Positions 23,764-36,084 of a stretch of DNA of 64,000 bases are shown here, piece after piece (positions within the stretch are counted from its first letter, which is position 1; every line of letters begins with the position of its first letter). The notes under the pieces are model-generated. The model had not been told where the DNA came from and ran no database searches. It saw only the letters and a program-made list of their open reading frames with translations. The position numbers and the translations under genes are program-made. Where the stretch lies: the NCBI GenBank assembly GCA_900073065.1, contig FJOG01000014.1:732803-796802 (forward strand), in the 5' to 3' direction. The stretch is from Phialocephala subalpina (taxonomy: Eukaryota > Ascomycota > Leotiomycetes > Helotiales > Mollisiaceae).

Positions 23764-26075
23764 TTGTTATTGCTGCATAAGAAGCGTGTAGCGTGTCTGG
23801 CGTTGTATAAATCATTGATTGCATGGGGTCTATGAGCAGGAGCGTTGGCTTCCACATTAGCATTGGAGCATAGACAGGAATGAACTTCATTTCTTGTGAG
23901 TAATCACATGTATTCTTCCTTGGATGGTCATCCTAAGCTTCTGCCATGCTTGGACGTGCCAAGTTCTCCTTCTCCCAACTTCCTCCCAACTTCCTCTTGC
24001 GTGATCTGCTCCGACCCTCAGAAGACAAGTTGCCTTCTCCTTTCAGTCAAAGTCCTATTGCTCTTTCAAATCTCAACAAGTACTTCGTACTGAACTACAA
24101 CTCGACTTACTCTACATGGTATCTCTTCTAGTCGACGCGACACAACGGCCCCTCAGCGACGATACTAATCCGGTGCGACGTTGCCAACCGCTGACGAATG
24201 CAGAGCAAAACCCTCCCAAAGGTCCTTCAATCACCGCGGAATTAGAGACAGGGTATTGAAGAAACCGATATAGTTGTTCTTGATCAGAGTCTGTGACAGC
24301 CTTTGACGCATCAGCCGAATATAGCCGCAGCCCAATGAATCCCATATTGGAGATATCTCGATTCGTCTTGATGTGCACTAAGCCCACGATAATTTTCGAG
24401 ATGTTTGACAGCACCTATCTCAAGATCTCGGTCTCAATCTTCACTAGAAGAAAGTCAGCCAGAGTTCGATGGTCCTGCCAAACAACAGAGTGACACTACT
24501 CACGATAACGGAAGCATCTTCGGGGCTGATCTTGCGAGACGACGGATGGAGACAGACAGGATGAGACTTTTTCGACTTGGCTTCAGAGGCATAATTCCCA
24601 GTCTGTCACCTACTTAGTCTGCTTGGAGCATGTTCTGCCCACACGTTCCTGGCCATGACCCCAACCCACTGCACGGCATCACCACTCCAACGGATCTTCT
24701 CGTGTTTGGGAGGGAAGCAAGTGCATCTTGAACAGCGTTATGATTCCTGTGGTCCGTTTTGGACCGTGTTGGAAGACGGTGGATCAGAACCATAGTACAA
24801 GAAGTCTGGTTGCAGGTATGTTAGATCACAATATCCACAGATTGTTGTTCGAATCTGGACACTGACTCACCTTTGGGATGGTTCTTCTTGCTTCAACCGA
24901 GGTGATTCCTCGTGAACACTTTTCCCTTATTTGGCAAGCGGTAGATGAGTATGGTTTCCGCAAAGTGGTTCAAGTCTTGAAGGACCTCGGGATACTCCAT
25001 TTTACCGTCCGCGCTCGAGATCGTAGACTTGTTCGTATTGCATTTTGAAATGTTTTGGTTAGCGTACATTGACGAATATTGATTATGTCTCGTTGAGAAG
25101 GATCACGGCATGATACATTTAAAGACCAAGGGTCTGAAAGCAGCAATTGATCGAAATCAATCGTAGAGATGCCAGGCTTCTACTCCTAGTATTTTATGAC
25201 CAGCAGTCCTACAGAAGTTTAACGACCAAGAGTCCGAAATTGATTTAGAGACCAAGTTCTGACATCAACTAATGGTTTTGAAGCTATCCACAGAGATGCC
25301 AAGCTCTGCTCCGAGTGTTTAAAGACTAGCAGTCCGACAGGAGTTTAACAGCCAGCAGTGAAGTAGAAATTTAAAGACCAAGGGTCTAAAAGCAGCAATT
25401 GACCGAAATCAATCACAGAGATGCCAAGCTCCGCTCCGAGCGAGGACAAAGCCTGGAGAAGAGACAATCGAAATGCAAGTGAAGGCGACATAAGTACGTG
25501 TGTAAAGCTAGCGTGGTTGGTCGAGGAAGGAATGCCTCGCTGGTGACAAGAACGGAAGGGGCGATGTCTAAGCTGGGCAGCATCCGAAACCCTGTTTTAT
25601 TGCTAAAATCCGAAATTTGTTGTCAGGATTCACGGATAAAGGGCAACTCGCTTTTGACACGGTGCTAAATTATTTCAGTGCCTCTCAGCAACATATGGAA
25701 ACAGCCTGCAAGTTTTGCCAGTCAAAAATGGGCGGTGATTTGAAGCTGTCAGTCGTCTCCTGACATCTCGCCAGTGAAAATAGGGGCGCTCGCTTGGTGA
25801 TGTGCCGAGGCGTGGGGCATCCAAAAGTGGATGGAGGTGGAGCATGTGCACCATTTAAATTGTCCGAGCATGATCGCAATAGATAATTTCAACCTCGACC
25901 ACTGCTGAGATATCCCAAAGTAAGCCAATCCTTTACCTGATAGGGCGAACTTCTAACAGAGTGCTTAGCAATCTAATCAACTGGCACGCAGCTTTTTGTC
26001 CCTTGGCATCGCCCCGCGTCTTCGTTCTTTCAACACTTGCAAAAGAACTCAAGCACTCGCCTTGATACAAGAATC
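23764..26075. other. 2.3-kb gene-free stretch with degenerate repeats
   Basis: No supported gene. The right part carries imperfect repeats (see 25117-25440); the left part has only short random frames. Confidence 0.5.
25117..25440. repeat. Imperfect repeats, ~72-nt unit, 251 nt apart
   Basis: A ~72-nt unit beginning ATTTAAAGACCAAGGGTCT at 25117 recurs at 25368 with about six substitutions (for example GATCG/GACCG, CGTAG/CACAG). Between them lie further degenerate pieces: GAGATGCCAAGCTCTGCTCC near 25291, and phrases of the type 'GACCAGCAGTCC..AGTTTAAC' near 25198 and 25323. No coding capacity and no terminal inverted repeats are evident. It looks like an old local duplication series. Confidence 0.75.
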
Positions 26076-27518
26076 ATGCAAGTCGATCCAGCTCAAAAAT
26101 CCCAACAGGATTCAGAAACCCCTCGCTATGACCCTTCAATCTTTGATACTCCCTTTTCCAAGCTTCCTAACCCCAAACGAGTCTGGCTCGGGGCTCCAGG
26201 TTCTTCTTTGGAGGGTACAGGTACGTCTTACAAAGTCTAAATCTTTGAACTATGGTCTAATATTCAAAGGCCGCCTCACTCTTTTGACCCCTGAAGTTGT
26301 GTCAGCTGCCGCTGCGTCCGAAGTCAAGACGGGCCAAAGAGTGGGGTTAGGCTGGGATTTGAGGAAGCTTGAGTACTCACAATTCAGACGTCAAAAATTT
26401 TATCACAGGATCATTCCACTTCCATCTTCAAGTGGTTTGGGGACTTGTTTTGATGACGCTTATAGCTTCAACCCCCGTACGCGCCTCTATATCCTCTTGA
26501 CCGTTCTCAAGACTGACAAGCAAACAGAGCAAAGCTCACAATGGGACGGCTTTCGACACTACTCGCAACCACGAAACTCTGATGACCCACCCAGTTCCCA
26601 AGATCGAGTCTTTTACGGCGGGACCACGAAGGGAGAAATCTTGGACGCTTCAAATCACCGAATCGGTCTTCAGTATTGGGCTCCAGAAGGCATCGCTGGT
26701 GAGTGCTGACCTCCATCTTCTTGTGGTCTCCTTTTCTCCTCTTGGAGGCCTTTTGAACAGTTGCTGGCAAATTAAAGCCAATCTGTCGGAAATTTTGTCA
26801 GTATTCACATATCTTTTCCCAGGACGAGGCATCCTCATCGACTATGCTCACTGGGCATCCTCACAATCACCCCCAATAACCTACTCCACCTTCTCCACCC
26901 ACGCCATCCCATTCTCTACCATCACCGCCATGATCAAAGAATACAAAATCACCCCTCGTAAAGGCGACATCCTCTTCATCCGTACAGGAGTAATCTCGGA
27001 ATGGGACAGTATGACCGACCAACAAAAACAAGATTATGCTGCGCAGGAAAAACCGAAACATGCCGGAGTGGAAGCTTCGATGGAGCTTTTGGAATGGCTT
27101 TGGGATTCTGGAATTTCGGCTGTAGCTGGTGATGCGATTTCTTGGGAGGTGAGTAGCCCTCATGACTACCGCTTGTCCGGTTAATTGAGGGACATGGGCT
27201 AATCGAAATCCATCCACAAGGTCTATCCTACTCCCGGCGCAGTATCTATGCACGAATACCTCCTCGCAGGATGGGGAATGCCTATCGGTTTGTCATCCCT
27301 CTCCCATCATCGCACTCTTCTTCTGGAAACAGAAATTGTGAGAGTTCCAAAAATAAGCAGACAGCACTAACCTACAATCTGCAGGCGAGCTCTTCGATCT
27401 CGAAGCCCTCTCAAAAACATGTTTATCATTAAACCGCTGGTCGTTCTTCCTAACCTCAATGCCGCTCAATATGCCCGGAGGTGTGAGCTCCCCGCCTAAC
27501 GCAATGGCTATCTTTTGA
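26076..27518 (+). CDS. Cyclase-family (kynurenine formamidase-like) metal hydrolase
   Basis: Six exons: 26076-26220, 26270-26476, 26528-26698, 26823-27148, 27221-27287, 27385-27518; 349 residues, all phases consistent. Family blocks: TPFSKLPNPKRVWLG at the start, SSQWDGFRHYSQ at the presumed metal site, GRGILIDYAHWA, TPRKGDILFIRTGVISEW, and AVAGDAISWEVYPTPG followed by MHEYLLAGWGMPIGELFDLE. These match the fungal branch of the cyclase superfamily (PF04199), in which a QWDGxxH motif replaces the bacterial HGTHxDxPxH motif. Bacterial relatives hydrolyse N-formylkynurenine; the substrate of this branch is not established. Introns are 49-124 nt. Probably cytosolic; no signal peptide. Confidence 0.85.
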
Positions 27519-28685
27519 GGGGTTGCTTGCTAAGATATGTTATGCTGTGGACTTGACGTCTTGGACTTGACATTAAGGGGAAGAAGGTAGGCACCAGACG
27601 ACGGGCTTGTGCTAGGAACGGCTCGAGATCTTTGGCTAAGAAGGTTTCAGCCTTGCATGAACGAGCTGGAGTGATGGTCGCTCATGGTCGAAAGGTGCTA
27701 GACATGTATGTAAGGCTGGAAGGACCGGTTCTGGATCGTTCCAATGCATGTATGAATGCTGCAGCTACGCATGGACTTTTCCTTTCAGTAAGCCGGAAAA
27801 TATTATATACAGCCCTGCATTGCAGTAATCTGTTGGGCTAGGTGCGCAATAACCTCCCTCTCGTGGCAGAGTGACTCGAGTGATTTTCGGTGACATTATT
27901 TCAAGCTTTGGCTTCTCAGAAACATAAACTCAATTTGACTGGTCACCGGCTAAAACACATGAGGTTACATAAATGGTTGAACGGAGGTAGGCTAGTATTT
28001 ACGTGAAAATTCGCCGCTGTGGAGAAGTGGGTTGTAGGAATCGGACCCGCCGTGCTTGAAGACCGGACTAGCTGAAGGAAAATATTCAACATTACCAATT
28101 GAGCACTTGCTCCATTGTTCGAGAAGCAGCAGGACAATCGATACAAGCATAGAGAATAACATCAATGAAAATATGGACAATCTTGAAAGGGAAGTAGGAT
28201 CCATCTGATATCGTATCTCGTTATTTTATTTTGCTTCGAACTGATCAGCGGATCGGCCGAAAGGTAAGCCAAGGCGAGATAGCTAGCATATGTTCCGTAA
28301 AACCATGTGAACATTCCTTTCCCAACCCAATGTGCACCATCCCATACCCACCTACCCATTTGATCCCCAACCCATCGTCAAATACCTCGGATGGGGATAT
28401 GATGCCCGGACGCCAATGCAGTGCTGTATGCAATTGTCCTTCTTTTATGAAGGTATATCGAATGCTGAATGAGAAATATGCATCATCTTTCGTTTCGAAG
28501 ATCCGCCGATATGATGTGAAAATATATGCAAGCAATGCATGGAAACAGTGAACCGGGTATCTTGTATACGGCCGTTAAATCTCCTTCTCTTCTTTATGTC
28601 TCCACCTATTCACGTTGCCTGTCCCTAGGGCTGGCGCGTGATCCTTTAGGATTCAAGATCTTCGAATATTCGCTCTGTCCCTGCC
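27519..28685. other. 1.2-kb intergenic, nothing supported
   Basis: Lies between the convergent ends of the cyclase gene and the zinc-finger gene. Short frames only, for example 28245-28535 minus, with no domain. Confidence 0.5.
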
Positions 28686-31052
28686 TCAAAGGATCTCTTC
28701 CTCCTCAGTTATTCTCCCCACTCGAATACCAGGGCTAACTCTTTCTGGCCCCCGGATTGGCTCTGGAAGTGGCTCATCCTTCATGCAAGCATTTTCAAGC
28801 ATATTCGTCCATTTGCCGCTAGTACCTGCATGGCTGTGCTTCAAGTGCTGCCTGAAGTGGTCGGCTCGGAAGAATTTCTTCGCGTGATTGCACTCTCCAA
28901 ATTTGTGCATCTCTTGGAGATGGCCAATGCGTATCTCCCAATCTTGATCTGTCACGACAGCAATAGGAGGCCCCGACACAGAAGGAGAAGAGATACCAGA
29001 ACGGGGGAAGTCTTCGCCGCAGTATCCGCACGTGTCCGCTTCGTTAGGTCGTGTAGGCGAGTTGTGAAAAGCTGCTGCGTAACCTGACAATGCCGCGCAA
29101 GACCATGAATGACGCCGAAGATGCAGAGAATTCTGGTGTCGTTCGGCTTCATTCTTGTTTTTGAAACGATTGCAGCAATAGGCGCATTGGTACTGCTTTT
29201 CTTGCTCGTGATTGCTACACACAGGAAGTTAGAATCGACTAACAGAAATGGTGATGGGTAATGTAATACTTCAATTCTTCCTGAGAGTCAAACTTTTTGG
29301 GCTTCTTTGGACAACACTCGCACATAAAAACGCCCTGCATCTTTGGAGCACTGGTGTGCTTCGATTGACCGGCATTATCGGTCGGTTTTCGAGACGTCAG
29401 GAGTGGTCTGGTCTCTGACAACGTGCGTTGGTGGATTGACCTCGAGATAGAGGCGCGAGGGCTAGGATTCGATGTAATGTACTGCGAGTCCATGTCCATA
29501 CTTCCTGGAGAAACGGAACTTGGGGACCTATTGCCAAAGGAGCCCATACTAGTTATGCTGCTCGCAGCGACCGACAAAGTAGAAGCGTAGGAATTGTTTC
29601 GTGGGCCAGACGCGGTGGACGACACAGATCCGGAAGTTGAGTGAAAACGAGGTGACGGAGATGTTCGAGAGCCAGACTCGCGCCGCCGAAATAGATCGCT
29701 CGCGCTGCCCACAGTATGCAACGACGGACCATCCACGTCTCCAGGCGGAGAGGAAGCACGTCTCTTCTGTCCAACCGTAGCCCCAGGCGAATACCCATCA
29801 GAACGACTAGAATAGTCATCAATATGCAGGCGTGTGAATCCCGTCTCCTCCATGTGAAAATCTACATCGTGGTCAGGAGATACCCTCTGATCATAGCTCT
29901 CTCGGGATCTGCTAGTAACACTAGAAGCATCATCTGGCACAGAGCCGCTCCCGGAACCCTTGATGTACAGGTGAGGAGACCTGTCAGACTCGGCTGTATC
30001 GCTCGGTGAACGATGATCAAATTGACCCTGGCCTCCAAATTTATAGTATGAATTTCCAATCGGAGATACTCCAGAGAGTGGTGTATCTGCCGCCCATCGA
30101 CTCAGCGGACTTTCTACGAGACCAGGTCTGCTTGTGAGGATCGGAAGTGAGAGAGGTTTTAATTGGCTTGGGTGTCGATGTTCTTGAGCTATCCGCGAGG
30201 TTGGGGAAATGTCGTTCGCCGATGAACTGAAGAACGGCTTGGAGAATCCTGGAGGTGTAGAATTGTCTGTTCCCCTTCGGGCATCCAATTTCTGCAACAA
30301 CGACTTATCATATGCTTGTGCATTATTGCTTCTGTATTTGTCGTGGACTGAGCTCTGGAATCCCACCGCAGGAGATATCGAATCTTGATACTTCGAACTG
30401 CGAAGATACACTGTCAGCAGGGTCCTAAAATAATTTACGAGATTCGGGAGTTCGAATGTGACGTGGGGGTATCCTTCAAGAGCCACAGAAGTAGGCAACT
30501 GAGTCCTGCACACGCCATCCTCCCAAATCTCACAGAATTGCATCAGGTATTCAGAACTGACATGTTTGATCCCATGCTCGTTCCAGATTGACTGGCATAG
30601 CCTTCATCCAACCTTGGATATGAATTCTCCCTGAATTCGGTTGATTTAACTGTCGAAACAGAACTGCCACGGCGATATGGTCTCTCATCATTCCGTCTTC
30701 CCATGAAACTTCCATATAGACTTGACCCCGGTGCTACTGATGATACCGATCCGCCCCAGTCGCTATTGTATTCGTGTGAATTGCCAAATTTCCAAGCAAG
30801 ATCAGGCCCGCTCCTCCCATTGTCCGCGATGTCTTTCAGATGGCGCGGAGGTGGCAGTGGAGGAGGAGGACCAGGGTCTCTAGAATTCGGTATTGACATT
30901 GGAATAGAGGAGGTCGCAGGTGAGGGAATCGAATTGTACGAGCTTGACCTGCTCGAAGTTCGATATCGTTCGGAGGGGTTGGAGTCATGGACATAAATCT
31001 GAGGTAGTTCCGGCGCCATGGCAGGCCTCGCACCACGGTGAGGAATGTCCAT
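28686..31052 (-). CDS. C2H2 zinc-finger protein, probable transcription factor
   Basis: Three exons (minus): 30562-31052, 29270-30505, 28686-29214; 751 residues. The second junction is clear: it restores FDSQEELNNHEQEKQYQCAY. The first is less certain (56-nt intron with a GTCAGT donor). The N-terminal two thirds are disordered and Ser/Pro-rich (MDIPHRGARPAMAPELPQIY; PGPPPPLPPPRH), with one conserved-looking block HVTFELPNLVNYFRTLLTVY. Zinc fingers occupy the C-terminal ~200 residues: FMCECCPKKPKKFDSQEEL..H, YQCAYCCNRFKNKNEAERH, and the fungal TCGYCGEDFPRSG plus FFRADHFRQHLKHSHAG. DNA binding in the nucleus is inferred from the fingers; targets are unknown. Confidence 0.85.
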
Positions 31053-31507
31053 GTTGTCGCTTGAAGTTGCCACAAGCTGAAAGAATGAATATTGAGGTAC
31101 AACGCAACCTCTTCTAGGAAGTCTCAGTCGGTGTGTGGCGATAGTACTCGGTAGAGCCGACAGGGAGGAAAGGACGGAGGCAAAACATGAAGGTCTATTG
31201 CAACAAAATATACAACAAAAAAGAGAAGTCCTCCTGGGCAAGCAAGTGAAATAAAGTTATATCATCGGAATATTAGAAGAGACGGCAGTCGCAGAGGTGA
31301 CTTTCTGGGACTGAAGAGTGAGACTGGGCGGCGGCTTTGGGTGTGGTAGGGTCGAGGTGAACGACGAGGCGTGAGCATTGAACCAGTCTTCGGGTTTAAG
31401 GGCGACTTTGGTGGAGCGAACAGGGCTGCTGACAGGCGAATGGGTCCAGCTGGGCTAGGAAGGGGGTTTAGGGCGAGAGGTTAGTGTGAAGTGGGACACT
31501 TGCTGGT

Positions 31508-32007
31508 GCCGGAGTGGACTGGGAGGAAATCTACATAAAGTAGAGTTCGAGAACAGTCCTAGGAGGCTAACAAAGACTCCGAAACGGTGGGAGATTCGAG
31601 CAGAGAGGGAGTGTGGTAGCGGGCTAAGGTTACTTGGGGATTTAGGAATCTCGGAAGAAGGCTGGTTTAGGAATAGTGGCAGTAGCTGCTCGGGAGCGTG
31701 GTCCTAGCAGTACGAAGTCGTCTCGTTCGGCGCCTGGGACTGTACAGTAGCGGTTGCGCCGGAGTGGACTGGGAGGAAATCTACATAAAGTAGAGTTCGA
31801 GAACAGTCCTAGGAGGCTAACAAAGACTCCGAAACGGTGGGAGATTCGAGCAGAGAGGGAGTGTGGTAGCGGGCTAAGGTTACTTGGGGATTTAGGAATC
31901 TCGGAAGAAGGCTGGTTTAGGAATAGTGGCAGTAGCTGCTCGGGAGCGTGGTCCTAGCAGTACGAAGTCGTCTCGTTCGGCGCCTGGGACTGTACAGTAG
32001 CGGTTGC
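31508..32007. repeat. Exact 250-bp tandem duplication
   Basis: 31508-31757 is repeated without visible difference as 31758-32007. Both copies start GCCGGAGTGGACTGGG and end TAGCGGTTGC. The bases flanking the array do not extend the match on either side (T at 31507 versus C at 31757; G at 31758 versus A at 32008), so it is precisely two units with no junction microhomology. Confidence 0.95.
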
Positions 32008-35000
32008 ACACTTCAGGAGGATCCTGCCTTCCTCTCTCCCTTGACTTTCGTCTTATTTCATTGCTCCGTATGTAGGGCTCCGCCAAGAGCTCAAAGACAT
32101 GCAGAGCACACTCGAACGTGGGCTGACCGCTTGACAGCCGTGGTCTCTGTCTGAAAGTCGGGATGGATGGTATGGCATGTTATTTAATAAGATGTGCCTT
32201 GACCTCCTGGTGATTCACATCTCATGGCATCTGTTCTCACGCAACTCTCCCTTATCACCTCTCCTTCTCTGTTTGCGGTTCTATTTCGCTTTTCGCATAG
32301 CAACCCATTTTCGCTCTAGACCACACCAACGATCTCTCGTAAGAGCCAGTGTGAGAAGTATACCAACTCACCGTCTTCGCCCTTCTTCATGAGATGCTCT
32401 TCTTGCGGATTACAACCTGGAAACCAGGCAACCCTCAACAGCGTTGGCCCGTTGGATGACATGAAGGCCTTTCTAACGCCTCCAGTTGCTTCCTTGGCAT
32501 GCCCTTTGAAGCATCACCAGTCGTTTTCATCACATTAACATGCAATTATATTCAATTGCCCAAAAGGATTGGACTTTGTCAAATTCCTACACTACATGAT
32601 TTTCAGATCGCAGCATTGAGCAAGTCTACCTGTCCCTTTCCGAAGCGCACGCCTTACGACGACTTGAACCATCACCACAGTTTACTTCGGATAGACATGC
32701 ATGCTGCGATGCATAAGCAGGGATGCAGGCCGAGGAAGGCAGTCAAATCGTCGTAGGCTTTCGAGACAGCGGGGTTGTCTGGACAGGGAACGCATCGAGC
32801 GGCCGCAGGGACCAGGATGGAGAGAATCGCTGGCTGTGGCAGAGTGGCTCGAAGTGGGACATCCAAAGTAAGGGTGAGGGTCAAAGCGACAAATATATGA
32901 GTCCACTGGACCACAACGCAGGGTCTCATCCCGCGGCGTTTCGCTTCGCTGCAAATCGACAGTTCAGCCCTATCCTTCCGTCCCACCTTCGCAAATCGAG
33001 TGGTGAGTACTCACGGTTCAAGTTCTCGCTCCCTGCGCCAGTAGAAATCTTCCACTCTGGATGAAGAGCGGTCTGTGGCTGGTGACTGGTTCGTGATAAT
33101 GAGACCTCCATATGATCGCCTCTTTCTGTTTTAGGTCTAGAGTAAAAACAGCTGAAGATCCAACAGTTTGTTTGATTAATTGACTCTCTTTGTGCGCCTT
33201 CTCCAACTCGGATAGCGTTTTCAGACACCGTTCTCCACCACCACTCTTCCTTGAGCTCAATGAAGAACGAACTTCAACCAGAACAGCCGTGGATGTGGCC
33301 ATAGCCGTAGCCGGGAGCCAGAGGAAGAAGCACGACCATTTGTATTCCATCGAACGGTGTGGTTTGAAACTCTTTCCCCCCACCATCATTGGGTATATTA
33401 CGATGATACCATGCATCTGCCAATCACTGACTGGCATTTAGAATGGCTGCATGCAGAGACTTTGCTCTTCTGCTGCGCCACCATCCCAAACCTAGAAGTG
33501 TAGGAAAAATTGGATCTGAGTTACGAATCAAAAGGCAAATTCTCTACCGGCCTGCTTCGCCTCGTCGCATCCAAGAAACCATAACGAGTCGAGTGAAAAT
33601 TTCCAAGAACTCGATATCTACAAGTGATAGGCATCGTGAAAATTGCCCTACAGTTCTAACTGGAGTTGCCCCACTCTCAATTGATACGTTACATTATTTG
33701 GTCTTTGTACGTTTTACACAAAGTTGGGGATGGCTATCCTTCTTTCCAGAGATTCACCTCGTCTTCCCTCCTGTGTATACATGACAGTTAGTACTCATCT
33801 GGTTCACTCTACCATGCTTCTTTGGGCAATAACCTGCGAGCATTCTCCGTTGTGATTCGCCAGAAGGCAAGGCCAGCCTCGTGAAGAGACTTGCCAGGGC
33901 CATTCGTCTTACATGCACGACTGAGGCCGCTGATAGCACATGGTTTTCATTACTCTTGCTCTTGTGTCTTAGACTACTCGCATCTCTCGGCCAGTTAAGA
34001 ACTCTTATCCCAACGATCCCGTGCAAAGGCACCGGGTAAAGTGTTAAGATCCCGGCATCGGACTACCGATACCAAGTCTCGGGATGATGAGCCCCTAGAT
34101 GAAGGGATTTAAAGTCTCTTTTGTATGATTTGGAATCACCAAGAGTCTTGGAGACATTGTTCTGTTAGAAGACAACTGGAGAGCATCGTCCCGAATCTAG
34201 ATCGTAGAACAAAACATGTTATTCGGGCGCTTCTCAAGACGTTGCGACCCAAGCAGTTAATGAGGTTGATCATCAGTAGGTACTTGCTTTTACTTCGAGT
34301 AAAGCGCAAACGCAGCCGCCTTGACAGATAAACTAAGACAAACCCTTCTGCGATTCTGGAAAGATCATCGAACAAGTGACATGCTGATTGCGTACCGAAC
34401 TTTCTTTCTCCACGGATGGTCCAGGCTTCCAGTGCAGTGCTAACTACGGCGAACACAGTAACTCGCTTCTACTGTAACATGCCGTGAAGAAGAGAGCTCA
34501 ATCTCATCCTTGAAGTGAGGAGGTAAAATAGCAAATATGGTTCATCGGATTTGCTGCCCCACACCTCGGCAAGATTGAGAATTTCTCGATGCATGGTCAA
34601 CGGTTGTGGCTTTCCAGGCTCCTTCGGTGCAAACTTGATATGAGTATAACATAAACGTACCGAAATTAATTTTATCGCAACACCTCCTTCGACTCGCCAG
34701 GCTGCAAAAACAATCCGGACCTTCGGATCTGCTAGAGTGAGGCCGTCCCGTAACCAATCCGAGTTGTGGGTGGTTTGGAAAGGGACCAGCCTCTTAGCTA
34801 GAATGGGACCACAACTCCGCCTCAGCCTTGCTGAGGGCCATGGCCGAAATTACCTCGACCACAAATGGGCAAAACTAGCAGCTCGTCGTCCTAATGCGTG
34901 CTGCCAATAACCCATCTTCTCCTTTGGTTCAAAGTGGCGCTTCGAGTACGAAAAGTAAGTTGAACCCAACCACTCTACCTCAGAGCTGAGATGCAGCATC

Positions 35001-36066
35001 TCGAAATACCTGCCGTGCAAAACGCTGAACCATCCAATTAAAGGAGAACCTTCACGAGGTTGGGATTACTCCTGCACAAGGCAAAATATTCAATCAAGGC
35101 TCCCGTGCAGCCCTGCGGCGCCAACACTCGCTCATCGATCTCAGCTCAACCCCTCCTCTGTACGCCCACGAGGGGCACAGGACTTCGTCAGCAAGATACG
35201 TACTACGATGGCAAAAGGATCTCGCCCCCACAAGGGCCAAACTCAATTTCACCAGCTCGATCAATCAACAATCTTATCAGTTACCAGCAGGACGGATACG
35301 AGAGGCTGAGGGACCCCAAATCTGCATATGCATGATGTCCTTGAGCTGAAAAGTCAGCTCCTCGTGAGGAGTTCGCGAAAATGGTCGCATGCTTCTGGGC
35401 CACCTTAGGGCACGCAAGGACGTCGAATAACGAACTCCAAGACCAGGCCGGATGCACGCAATAAAACTGGTCAGGCGTATCCGAGGTGCAGAACTCGCGG
35501 GATGTGCCGTAGGTACAGTGCGGTATGGTGCGCATTGGCTGCTACGAACGCTGATTGAAGCAAAGTCATGAACATCAACAGGGGCATCGAGCGAGTCCTG
35601 GACCTCAAAGAGTTAAGAAGGTGCGGAAATATCATAAGTTGGATGTTAGCGAGCAATGATGACTTCTTGACTCCTCGACTGGAGCCATTGACCGTGACTA
35701 ACCAAATGCATCATGACTACCTTCTTACAATGCATCTCATCCTGCTGTCAGAATCCTTCACGATCCCATCTTTTGACGCAAAATGATTAAGTCGGTGAGA
35801 GCAAAGCTGGTCGCGGTTAGGCCACACGAGGAAGGCATTCTGATAGGACTGGTTGTTCCGCGCGGCAAGTTCAATCGCCATCAGAGTCGAGCCCTATTCG
35901 TAAATCTAGCCTTCATGGGCTGGTGCCCACACCGGTCTTTCACCACGCCATGGGGGCGGAAATTAAAAATTGTTCCACGGAACATTCGAGCCGAGTAGCG
36001 CAAGGGGTAAAAGCTTCTTGCCTTACAAGGCGTGGCCAAAGGCTAGACGACACGACAGAGTGCCGA

Positions 36067-36084
36067 GGGGGGGGGTTTTTTTTT
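36067..36084. repeat. G9-T9 homopolymer junction
   Basis: Nine G followed directly by nine T on the plus strand, in otherwise ordinary sequence. Such runs are length-unstable and error-prone in sequencing. Confidence 0.9.
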
